From assembly GCA_026770585.1 (NCBI GenBank), contig MU647806.1:30345-44151 (forward strand): a stretch of DNA of 13,807 nucleotides. The letters run 5' to 3'. Below are positions 7,213 through 13,006 of the stretch, piece after piece. Each line of letters begins with the position of its first letter. Position 1 is the first letter of the stretch. A program made the position numbers and the translations under genes. Origin of the DNA: Baffinella frigidus. Lineage: Eukaryota; Cryptophyceae; Cryptomonadales; Baffinellaceae. The notes under the pieces were generated by a model. That model was given only the letters and a program-made list of their open reading frames with translations. It was not told the DNA's origin and did not search any database.

Positions 7213-7359
7213 ATTTCATGTGGAAACTCTTTTAATTTTTGAAACCCCGGCAATGAAATTTACTACACAGAACGATCTTTACTAGTAATATTAAAGCAAA
7301 CGTGTAGTAATTTTTATTGAAATTCAGTTTTTTGCATTAAAACGGTTTCGACATTAGAT
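7213..7359. repeat. M1-family MITE, complete (147 bp)
   Basis: The left arm starts ATTTCATGTGGAAACTCTT and reaches GGCAATGAAATTTACTACAC. The right arm starts ACGTGTAGTAATTTTTATTG and ends TTTCGACATTAGAT. The centre is ACTAGTAATATTAAAG. Confidence 0.85.
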
Positions 7360-7429
7360 TGGAGAACCTGGTCTTCATCCTCCCCCCCTTCGGCATCCTC
7401 ATCCGAAACCTGCTCCCGATTTAGATCGG

Positions 7430-7590
7430 AATTTAATTTCGGGCCAAGACAGAATCGGTCCCGCTATCTTAGGCTCCCCACGCGCAAGGTAAGGGTGTAT
7501 GTGCTATTTTAGGCATCAAATGATGCTATCTTACGCCTTTTCATCAGGACAGATTCTGGTATGGTCCGAGATGAAATTGGGCTTTACAAG
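7430..7590. repeat. Diverged inverted-repeat element
   Basis: AATTTCGGGCCAAGACAGAA near 7434 pairs, with several mismatches, with a stretch at about 7545-7580 containing AGATTCTGGTATGGTCCGAG. The interior has three GCTAT(C/T)TTA(G/C)GC words and a palindrome GCATCAAATGATGC. The borders are uncertain. Confidence 0.5.
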
Positions 7591-7646
7591 TTGAAGCCGG
7601 AAGAGGCCCTTCAGGTTTTGCGAGCTCCCACCCACTTTCATAGGCT

Positions 7647-7783
7647 AACGGACTAAAAATGGGGTAGTTAGGCCTACGGTATTGACTACGGTAGGCCGTA
7701 GGGGCCTAGGGGGCCTCCTACGAAAAACCCTACGGCCTACCGTAGGTAATACCGTAGGCCTAACTACCCCATTTTAGTCCGTT
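7647..7783. repeat. M6 long palindromic element (137 bp)
   Basis: The arms pair almost completely: AACGGACTAAAAATGGGGTA at the left, TACCCCATTTTAGTCCGTT at the right, with CCTACGGTATTG and TAATACCGTAGG inside. The loop lies near 7704-7728. It is related to 10745-10895 through GGGTAGTT(A/G)(G/A)GCCTACGG. Confidence 0.85.
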
Positions 7784-7799
7784 GCCCTATTAACTTATC

Positions 7800-7912
7800 A
7801 CCGGTGGCGTCGCGAATCAGCCCACAGGTGATTCTCAGCCGGGAAACCCGCCCAAAGTCTAGAATCTCTCCCTGAAATCCGGGAGAGAAAGGCACCGGTG
7901 GCTGCTACGTGG
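7800..7912. repeat. M2-related diverged element
   Basis: It ends GGTGGCTGCTACGTGG, one base off the M2 terminus, and has the inner hairpin ATCTCTCCCTGAAATCCGGG found in that position in M2. A CACCGGTGGCG at the other end is not a normal M2 end. Confidence 0.5.
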
Positions 7913-8014
7913 ATAGCCAGACACTGGAACATATCTGCAGGATGACCCTGCTTTCCACTAGCCCTTGGAGCTGGCTCAAATAGTGCCCTGAACCCTTTCA
8001 TGTTTGCCTTGACA

Positions 8015-8080
8015 TGGAGGTCGGATCCGACCTCCAGAGGTCAAACGTTGACACATTTTGTACCAAAAATCAACGTTTGA
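8015..8080. repeat. Palindrome plus adjacent hairpin
   Basis: Bases 8015-8036 are a perfect 22-bp palindrome centred on GGATCC (left half TGGAGGTCGGA). It is followed by a hairpin with perfect 11-bp arms, TCAAACGTTGA at 8041-8051 and TCAACGTTTGA at 8070-8080. On the minus strand an open frame (8041-8265) runs through it, but I see no support for it as a gene. Confidence 0.8.
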
Positions 8081-8499
8081 AAAATAGTTGCAGAGCACTG
8101 TTTGAGCAACCTCGGGGGTCTGGTGGTAGTTGCAAACATTGATGCATTCCGTTCACGCTCTGCGCCCTGCCTCACTTTACCAGGAGGACCTTTACAGTAG
8201 TTTACGACCGACTCATAAGTTGGATCAAATCTCTCTCTAAATTTACCACGAGCTTCTCCTTGCACAGCACATTACCTCTGTTTCAGTCTATTTGGGCCCA
8301 CCAACTTGGTGAGCCCGGACTCTTTCCTCCAACGTTGACGGATTTGTACCGCAAACCCGGACGGTCAACTTGAGAATAGTCGGCCAACCCGAGTGAGGCA
8401 GAGCTAGGCACTTGAGACCTCAAGTTTTTTTGTCCTCAGTGTACGAAGCGAGCGGGAAATGGCTGGGAAGGGGGGGGGAGGTGCGGGCTCTGGAGATAC
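8081..8499. other. Possible 3' extension of the minus-strand gene, unresolved
   Basis: This would be the next intron and downstream exons of the minus-strand gene. Features seen: a short inverted repeat GGGCCCACCAACTTGGTGAG around 8293-8316 and a G-run at 8470-8479. A 74-codon minus-strand frame (8041-8265) contains PTYESVVNYCKGPPGK but has no GC3 bias, so I do not join it to the gene. Confidence 0.35.
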
Positions 8500-8535
8500 C
8501 CGCACGAGCTCGTTCGCCACGTCAACAGGGCTCCC
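8500..8535 (-). CDS. Candidate exon b of an unrecognised gene
   Basis: This 36-nt segment on the minus strand lies between a CTCTGCAG acceptor and a GTATCT donor. It encodes the 12 residues GSPVDVANELVR in phase 0 at both ends. It fits exactly behind the phase-0 end of the exon at 8819-8927, giving a 283-nt intron between them. It is too short to show codon bias on its own, so the support is the splice-site and phase agreement. The product is not recognised. Confidence 0.45.
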
Positions 8536-8818
8536 CTGCAGAGCACCACCTCCAGCGCATCAGCCCACCAATTCCGCCTAAGCCTTTTCCTCACCCCACA
8601 CGCCCTCCGGTACCCTCCTACATTGTCTGACAGGGGGAGAGGACCCGTGCCCGACAACAACGTCGCCCTGCCCCATCGTATGGCTGATCCCGCCTCCACA
8701 GCCCTGTTTCAGCGGCTGTTTTACCTCCAGTCTCTCCCAGGCCACCCATCCAGAAGCTTGTGACAAAAGGCCCCAACTCTGAGGTCCTCCTGTGAGCGAC
8801 CGGAAGTCGGGTCCTCAC

Positions 8819-8927
8819 CGGGAGGGTACGCGCCACAACGAACGCCCCGCCCTTGTCCTTGAGGACCAGACCGATGGCGTAGGCCTGCATGCCGGTGGTG
8901 AAGAGAAGAGGACCCTCGTTCCTCTCC
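8819..8927 (-). CDS. Candidate exon a of an unrecognised gene
   Basis: On the minus strand, a GGGCAG acceptor at 8928 opens a 109-nt exon (phase 2, one base then 36 codons), which ends at a strong CCG|GTGAGG donor. From the middle of the exon nearly every codon ends in G or C, the same bias as in the glucosyltransferase exons, and no other frame shows it. It contains LLFTTGMQAYAIGLVLKDKG followed by GAFVVARTLP. The first segment is hydrophobic, but I recognise no family. The exon faces away from the ceramide glucosyltransferase gene, whose start is 450 bp to the right, so a shared promoter region is possible. Upstream exons, if any, would lie to the right of 8928 and were not found. A longer open frame continues past the GTGAGG donor, so a single-exon reading is an alternative. 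Confidence 0.55.
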
Positions 8928-8954
8928 CTGCCCGAAAATTCCGTTTGGGGCCAC

Positions 8955-8989
8955 GTACCCGTTTTTCGGATCCGGCCTGAAACGGGTAC
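8955..8989. repeat. 35-bp hairpin
   Basis: Perfect 10-bp arms GTACCCGTTT (8955-8964) and AAACGGGTAC (8980-8989) enclose a CGGATCCG palindrome. It lies just upstream of the minus-strand exon a. Confidence 0.7.
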
Positions 8990-9015
8990 TTAGTCAAGCT
9001 ACTTTAGACGTGATT

Positions 9016-9126
9016 GGGGTCAATCAAAAGTCAATGAAATGGTCGTGTCCCTGAGACTCAGCCACACGACCATAAGTTGACAGGTTCTAGGGAGCAGGTA
9101 GATGATTGACTTTTGCGATTGAACCC
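9016..9126. repeat. M11 inverted-repeat element (about 111 bp)
   Basis: GGGGTCAATCAAAAGTCAAT at the left pairs with ATTGACTTTTGCGATTGAAC plus CCC at the right, with two small gaps. A central hairpin GGTCGTGT (9041-9048) / ACACGACC (9064-9071) is perfect. It lies in the intergenic space between the two divergent genes. Confidence 0.65.
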
Positions 9127-9377
9127 CCTCCACATAAATATGACCAGGCAAATTTTGTGGGATTTGAACAAAGAGGGTGTGGGGACACGAGCGCGTGTCC
9201 ATCCTCCTTACTGGGGGAAGCACCGCGACTTAGCTCTCGCGTGCTGTGCTACCTCGGAGCTCTCCAGGCGGCTCACAGCAGAGCGCGTGTGCGTCGCTTG
9301 GGAGGAGAGGGCTGGGAGGCGCTGGGCCCAGAAAAGGGGGTCGCAAGGGGGGGAGGATCCTCGCTCAGTTGCTCAAT
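9127..9377 (+). other. Presumed promoter and 5' leader of the glucosyltransferase gene
   Basis: No repeats are seen and the sequence becomes GC-rich from about 9180. An open frame extends upstream of the chosen start to 9246. Its translation is low-complexity (G, R, S), without homology or a clean codon signal, so I treat it as leader. A CACATAAATATGACC word lies at 9131-9145. I cannot place a transcription start. Confidence 0.35.
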
Positions 9378-9647
9378 ATGGATGCGGCATGGGAACGGGT
9401 GGTGTGCCATCCGACGCTGCAATTATGGGGGGCATTTTGCCCCTGCTTCATGCTGCTGTACATTTTTGGTTGGCTGAGGTTGGTCGTGCGGGTCCGGGCT
9501 GTTGCGGCGGAGCTCGTTGCATGGCAGCGCGATCAACGAGAGAACGCTCAGTCGATTTCCAGGGAGGAGGCAAAAATAGACCACCCGAAAATCACGGTGC
9601 TGCTTCCTGTGAAGGGCGTGCACGAGAACACGTTCAATAACTGGCAA
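9378..9647 (+). CDS. UGCG: Ceramide glucosyltransferase exon 1
   Basis: It encodes 90 residues and ends in phase 0 at TGGCAA|GTCCCC. I chose the ATG at 9378 because clear coding begins there and it places one hydrophobic segment (residues about 13-37, containing CFMLLYIFGW) near the N-terminus, as in the family's signal anchor. Residues 38-68 are charged and likely cytosolic. Residues 69-90 start the catalytic domain: PKITVLLPVKGVHENTFNNW corresponds to the plant stretch MPLKG...HNLHNW. An in-frame upstream ATG at 9246 exists but adds only low-complexity sequence. Confidence 0.85.
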
Positions 9648-12600
9648 GTCCCCTTCTCCCCCACAAACTTGAGGACTACCCGTGAGCCGGTTTCTGCTGC
9701 GATCCTCTGTAGTGGAGGCTTGATGCGATCCGAAAGGAAGCAGGGCTTTCCTGCAGAACCAGTTCCAGTGTCCACATATGATGGGAGCTCGAAGAACCTA
9801 AAGGTCCTAAAGGACCCTGCTCCACTCCCACTTCCGTCGCACTCTCACCTCGCCGCCGCCGCCGCGCGTCCACCCCCCAGCAACCCGTTGCAGCGTATAA
9901 CCGGATCGGGTACTGTAGTAATTTTCAGCTCAACCGAAGAAATCTCTTCGGTATCTCCCGTCAGCAATTCGAGGTCCCTAGGGTTTCCTACCGTAGGGTC
10001 ATAGGAAAGATGTTTTTTAAAATCTGATACCCGAATCCTTGGGAGGATCTGGTAAAAGCTGCTACGGGTTGCTGGTGGACCCCCCGCGCGCGCGCGCGAC
10101 TCGCGGAGCACATCTGCCGCGCAGTCCCTGACGTCCCTGACGTCCCTGACGGCGCGCCACGAAGCCACGGAGGGTCCTTGGGGGGCTGTTCCAAAGTCAT
10201 AAACTTTCCAAGATTTTCAGAGGAACACGGGCACGTCTCGCGAAACGTTGACAAGAAAACGGGCGAACTGCTCCAAGCACGGGCACCGGCTAACCCTCGA
10301 CGGGCCTTGCGTGGGCAGGCACTCGCAGATCGCGAGCACGCACGGCGGGGACATGGAGTTCATCTTTGCGATGGAGAGCGAGCAGGCGCGCCCACCACCC
10401 CTCACGATTGGACCAAATCGTCGATTTTAGCTTCTAGATTTACCCTTGATTCACCCTTGCAGACACCCCGGATCCGCGGTCTCTGCAAGGGTAAATCTCG
10501 AGTCTAAAATCGATGATTTGGTCCAACCGTGAGGGTTGGTGGGCCCCCGCCGAAATCTTGTGGCAGCTCAAATCGCGTTTTCGACCGGTAGTAATTCTCA
10601 CGAGAGGTACACGGAAAAGGTACCTTGTCCATCTATGCACCCCCTAGGAAACCCCTAGGTCCCTACGGATGTCATGTGGGGGTGTACAGATTCAGCCATG
10701 TCAGGGTGTACAGATTCGCAGTAGGAATTCTGCACGTTGATAGGGAAACGACCCGAAATTAGGGTAGTTGAGCCTACGGAATTGCCTACCGTAGTCCGTA
10801 GGGCCCCTAGGACCACTTGGGGTTTTGGTCCTAGGAGCCCCTCGGCCTACGGTAGGCAACCCGTAGGCTAAACTACCCTAATTTCGGGTCGTTTCACGAC
10901 TAACTTGCCAAAGCAAATCGTAAGATAGGTGTGTAACGGCTTCGCCAGGTCTGGCGAAAAGTAGAAGGAGGGCGTACTCCGCCGACCTTACCACTTAGCA
11001 GCGACCGAAGATATTTCCCCCCGGATTCTCGGGGGAAATTCCGGTTGGAATCCATAGCAATGGATAAGATTCTGGTACACATCGTTTAGATGGACTGCAT
11101 CCGTGAAGACCCCGGTGGCTGCTAAGTGGAACCCTGAACTAAGCTCCCTCGACCCGAACCCCTAAGCTACCCTACCCTAAACTATAGACCACAAACCATA
11201 AACCATAAACTCGAAACCATAAATCATAAACCATAAACCCGAAACCATAAACCATAAACCATAAACCATAAACCCGAAACCATTAAACCATAAACCATAA
11301 CCCACAAACCCGAACACATGAAACCATAAACCATAAACCGTAAACCATAAATCATAAACCATACACCATAAACCCGAACCAGTATAACCATGAACCATAA
11401 ACCCGAAACCATAAACCATAAACCATAAACCATAAACCCGAAACCATTAAACCATAAACCATAAACCATAACCCATAAACCCGAACCCATCAAACCATAA
11501 ACCATAAACCATAAATCATAAACCATACACCATAAACCCGAACCCATTAAACCATAAACCATAAACCCGAAACCATAAACCATAAACCATAAACCATAAC
11601 CCACAGACCCGAACCCATCAAACCATAAACTATAAACCATAAACCCGAACCCATCAAACCATAAACCATAAACCATAAACCATAAACCATAAACCATAAA
11701 CCATAAACCATAAACCCGAACCCATCAAACCATCAATCATAAACCCGAAACGCTGTTCGGGCGGCAGGATCCCGCGTACGACCTGGCGATGAAGTTCAAG
11801 GAGGAGGTCAGCGGTCGCCCCAAGGTCGACCCGAAACCCGAAACCCGAAACCCGAAACCCAGAACCCGAAACCCGAAACCCGAAACCGCTAGAGTCTAGC
11901 ATTCAGGGGATAGGGGTTAGGGTTAGGGGTTAGGGGTTGAGATCAGCGGGCTCCCCACGGTCAACCCTAAACCCGAAACCGCTAGAGTCTAGCGTTCAGG
12001 GGATAGGGGTTAAGATTAACCGCGTATGATCTGGCGATGAAGTTCAAGCAGGAGCGCCCCAAGGTCAACCCTAAACCCGAAACCCCAGGGTTTCCTTTTA
12101 TGGTTTATGGTTTGGGTCGGGTAGGGTGTGGGGTTCAGGGTCTAGGGTCTAGGGTCTAGGGGATTTAAGATTTAGGTTGTAGAATCTAGCATTCGGGGGA
12201 TAGGGGTTAGGGTTAGGGTGTAGGGATTTGAGGTTGGGGTTGAGGTCAGCGGGCGCCCCAATGTCTACCCTAAACCCGAAACCCCAACCCGAAATCCCTA
12301 CACCCTAACCCTAAACCCTAACCCTGGATGTTAGACTCTAGAACCTAAATCTTAAATCCGAACCACTAGACCCTAGACCCTAGACCCTAGACCCTAGACC
12401 CTAGACCCTAGACCCTAGACCCTGAACCCCATACCCCACACCCTAAACCCTACCCGACCCTCTTGCAGGTGACTATCAAGGTGGTGAACTGCGGACTCAC
12501 CTGGTACCACTCGCAACCCCAAACCCTAAAACCCTGAACCCTAAACCCTAAACACTATACCCTAAACCCGAAATCCTGCACCCTAAACCCTACATCCTAA

Positions 12601-12773
12601 ACCCCGAACCCCACACCCCAAACAATAAACAATAAACAATAAAATATAAGCCCTAAACCCCAAACCCTAAACCCCAAACCCTAAACCCTAAACCATAAAC
12701 CATAAACCAGGTACTGCACGCAGAAGATCCACAACCTCCTCGAAGCCACCTGCGAAATCTCGCCCGACAGCAA
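9378..12773 (+). CDS. UGCG: Ceramide glucosyltransferase-like gene, N-terminal five exons (3' part not seen)
   Basis: This family (GT21) transfers glucose from UDP-glucose to ceramide, making glucosylceramide at ER or Golgi membranes. Five exons join without a frame break: 9378-9647, 10329-10385, 11768-11824, 12469-12503 and 12711-12773, giving 160 codons plus two bases. In order they encode a membrane anchor, the PKITVLLPVKG strand, HGGDMEFIFAMESEQ|DPAYD, IKVVNCGLTWYCTQKIHN and SPDS(K). From memory, plant enzymes have the same order: VSVVMPLKG, YGGPLEFLFVVESTEDPAY, VVVAGLSTTCSQKIHN, then KYVLFLDDD. Spacing agrees to within a few residues. The later motifs (LDDD, the third Asp, QxxRW) are not found, so the gene either continues past the window or has been broken by repeat expansion. 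Introns are GT-AG except intron 2, which reads GC-AG. I infer the function from motif order; no alignment was run. Confidence 0.8.
9648..10328 (+). other. Intron 1 (681 bp)
   Basis: It begins GTCCCC and ends CTCGCAG. Contents include an M3-type core GGTCCCTAGGGTTTCCTACC (9973-10003), a hairpin ACCGAAGA/TCTTCGGT (9933-9952), a CG dinucleotide run (10085-10098) and three tandem GTCCCTGAC 9-mers (10124-10150). The exon 1 frame stays open into the intron until 10004. A second AG at 10317-10318 would also be possible as acceptor but does not fit the phase of exon 1. Confidence 0.65.
10329..10385 (+). CDS. UGCG: Ceramide glucosyltransferase exon 2
   Basis: It is 57 nt, 19 codons, phase 0 on both sides, and encodes IASTHGGDMEFIFAMESEQ. 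GG.MEFIFAMES matches the plant GGPLEFLFVVES stretch, which precedes the DPAY motif. Third positions are almost all G or C. The exon ends at CAG|GCGCGC, so the donor is GC rather than GT, and an M5 MITE starts 6 nt into the intron. Confidence 0.8.
10391..10543. repeat. M5 MITE, well-preserved (153 bp)
   Basis: The arms pair nearly to the centre. The left begins CCCACCACCCCTCACGATTG then ACCAAATCGTCGATTTTAG; the right ends CTAAAATCGATGATTTGGTC then CAACCGTGAGGGTTGGTGGG. The middle is a GGATCCGCGG region. It starts 6 nt after exon 2. Confidence 0.85.
10745..10895. repeat. M6 long palindromic element (151 bp)
   Basis: GAAACGACCCGAAATTAGGG at the left pairs with CCCTAATTTCGGGTCGTTTC at the right, both perfect over 20 bp. 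Inside are CCTACGG.ATTGCCTACCGT and its inverse, with CTAGGACCACTTGGGGTTTT as the loop region. It lies in intron 2. Confidence 0.9.
10991..11129. repeat. M2-family MITE, complete (139 bp)
   Basis: It starts CCACTTAGCAGCGACC and ends GGTGGCTGCTAAGTGG. The hairpin CCCCCGGATTCTCGGGGG is near the left end and TTTAGATGGACTGCATCCGT near the right, so it is oriented opposite to the copy at 1061-1201. It lies in intron 2. Confidence 0.85.
11150..11750 (+). repeat. CCATAAA higher-order array in intron 2
   Basis: The base unit is the 7-mer CCATAAA, a one-base relative of the telomeric CCCTAAA, interspersed with CCCGAAA and CCCATCAAA. A longer block that starts GAAACCATTAAACC recurs at 11276 and 11440, a period of 164 bp, with a further partial round after about 11540. 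The array explains the minus-strand frames of repeated MVYGLWF residues. Confidence 0.85.
11768..11824 (+). CDS. UGCG: Ceramide glucosyltransferase exon 3
   Basis: It is 57 nt, phase 0 on both sides, and encodes DPAYDLAMKFKEEVSGRPK. DPAY is the conserved motif that in plant enzymes follows VESTE. The acceptor is GGCGGCAG|G and the donor CCCAAG|GTCGAC. The exon is the only GC-rich, high-GC3 island in more than 600 bp of 7-mer arrays. Parts of it are repeated downstream at 11939-11959, 12021-12063 and 12242-12262. Confidence 0.85.
11939..11959 (+). pseudogene. Exon 3 end fragment, copy 2
   Basis: GAGATCAGCGGGCTCCCCACG followed by GTCAACC corresponds to the last 21 nt of exon 3 plus its donor, with a few substitutions. 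There is no acceptor or upstream exon part. Confidence 0.7.
12021..12063 (+). pseudogene. Exon 3 fragment, copy 3
   Basis: It repeats exon 3 from the third codon on: GCGTATGATCTGGCGATGAA then GTTCAAGCAGGAGCGCCCCA. Nine bases (three codons, VSG in exon 3) are missing in frame, and most differences keep the amino acid. GTCAAC follows, but the CAG|GATCCC acceptor is replaced, so it is unlikely to be used. Confidence 0.8.
12114..12460. repeat. Large inverted repeat in intron 3
   Basis: The left arm (about 12114-12240) begins GGGTCGGGTAGGGTGTGGGG and carries GGATTTAAGATTTAGGTT. The right arm (about 12275-12460) carries AACCTAAATCTTAAATCC and ends TACCCGACCC. Order and content match in reverse over both arms. 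The right arm has an expanded run of eight CCCTAGA 7-mers (12367-12422) where the left has three. The arms meet around an exon 3 fragment at 12242-12262. Confidence 0.8.
12242..12262 (+). pseudogene. Exon 3 end fragment, copy 4
   Basis: GAGGTCAGCGGGCGCCCCAAT followed by GTCTACC repeats the last 21 nt of exon 3 plus donor. It sits at the centre of the inverted repeat 12114-12460. Confidence 0.7.
12469..12503 (+). CDS. UGCG: Ceramide glucosyltransferase exon 4
   Basis: It is 35 nt, entering in phase 0 after CTTGCAG and leaving in phase 2 at ACCTG|GTACCA. It encodes VTIKVVNCGLT plus two bases of Trp. KVVNCGL corresponds to plant KVVVAGL. Reading on through GTACCA gives WYHSQ and then telomere-like sequence, whereas splicing to 12711 restores WYCTQKIHN, the conserved (T/S)CSQKIHN motif. 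That supports this donor. Confidence 0.8.
12504..12710 (+). other. Intron 4 (207 bp) of telomere-like repeats
   Basis: It starts GTACCACTCGC and ends AAACCATAAACCAG. Nearly all of it is CCCTAAA and variants, including three AATAAAC units at 12622-12641. Confidence 0.7.
12711..12773 (+). CDS. UGCG: Ceramide glucosyltransferase exon 5
   Basis: It is 63 nt, starting after AAACCAG and ending in phase 2 at AGCAA|GTCCGT. It encodes (W)YCTQKIHNLLEATCEISPDS and the start of Lys. QKIHN is near-invariant in plant enzymes as I remember them, and the next family motif would be KYVLFLDDD. That continuation is not found in the remaining 1 kb. An M2 MITE begins 13 nt into the intron. Confidence 0.8.
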
Positions 12774-12785
12774 GTCCGTCCCCCT

Positions 12786-12924
12786 CCACTCAGCAGCGCC
12801 CGAGGTCCTTTTCGCCTTGAAATCAAGGCGAAATTCCGGTTGGGATCCAAGGCAATGGATAGGATTCTAGCACGAATAGTTTAGATGGACTGTATCCGTC
12901 AAGTCTCCGGTGCCTGCCGAGTGG
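12786..12924. repeat. M2-family MITE, complete (139 bp), just after exon 5
   Basis: It starts CCACTCAGCAGCGCCC and ends CGGTGCCTGCCGAGTGG. The hairpin TTCGCCTTGAAATCAAGGCG is near the left and TTTAGATGGACTGTATCCGT near the right. It has the same orientation as 10991-11129. Confidence 0.8.
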
Positions 12925-12954
12925 AACCTTGAACCCTAAACCCAAACCCTGGAC

Positions 12955-13006
12955 CCTCCTCGAAGCCACCTGTGAAATCTCGCCCGACAGCAAGTCCCCC
13001 CCCCTA
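12955..13006 (+). pseudogene. Partial copy of exon 5 and intron 5 start
   Basis: CCTCCTCGAAGCCACCTGTG and the following bases repeat exon 5 from its ninth codon, with one silent C-to-T change, up to GACAGCAAGTCC. The first 25 nt of the exon (YCTQKIHN) are absent and are replaced by telomere-like AACCCTGGAC. A C-run follows, then an M3 MITE in place of the M2 that follows the true exon. Confidence 0.8.

Larger units (their letters stand above)
10386..11767 (+). other. Intron 2 (1382 bp, apparent GC-AG)
   Basis: It starts GCGCGC and ends CGGGCGGCAG. It holds, in order: M5 (10391-10543), a CCTAGG/CCCTACGG core (10640-10670), a 26-bp imperfect tandem GTGTACAGATTC pair (10680-10725), the M6 palindrome (10745-10895), M2 (10991-11129) and a CCATAAA array (11150-11750). 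Almost the whole intron is accounted for by repeats. Confidence 0.65.
11825..12468 (+). other. Intron 3 (644 bp) of telomere-like repeats and exon-3 fragments
   Basis: It opens with seven or so CCCGAAA 7-mers. Three fragments of the exon 3 end follow, each continuing into (A/C)CCTAAACCCGAAACC as the true exon does, with GCTAGAGTCTAGC and ATAGGGGTTAGG words between. The second half, 12114-12460, is a large inverted repeat. The acceptor is CTCTTGCAG at 12468. Confidence 0.7.

Noticed and set aside
8041-8265. 74-codon minus-strand frame with PTYESVVNYCKGPPGK
   Set aside because: It has some protein-like composition, but its codon use is unlike the exons nearby and it ends in a palindrome cluster. 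It could be a transposon relic; I lack support for calling it.
9246-10004. 252-codon single-exon gene
   Set aside because: Only residues 45-134 of this frame look coding. The tail loses codon bias and family similarity after the GTCCCC donor, and the matching continuation is found at 10329 instead.
10319-10385. Exon 2 starting at 10319 after GGGCAG
   Set aside because: It would add HSQ, which resembles plant SQI, but the length (67 nt) breaks the frame with exon 1, whose only nearby donor is phase 0.
11177-11902. Minus-strand frames of repeated MVYGLWF residues, up to 157 codons
   Set aside because: They are produced by the 7-mer CCATAAA array, which lies in an intron on the other strand. 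A 7-bp unit without stops stays open by chance.
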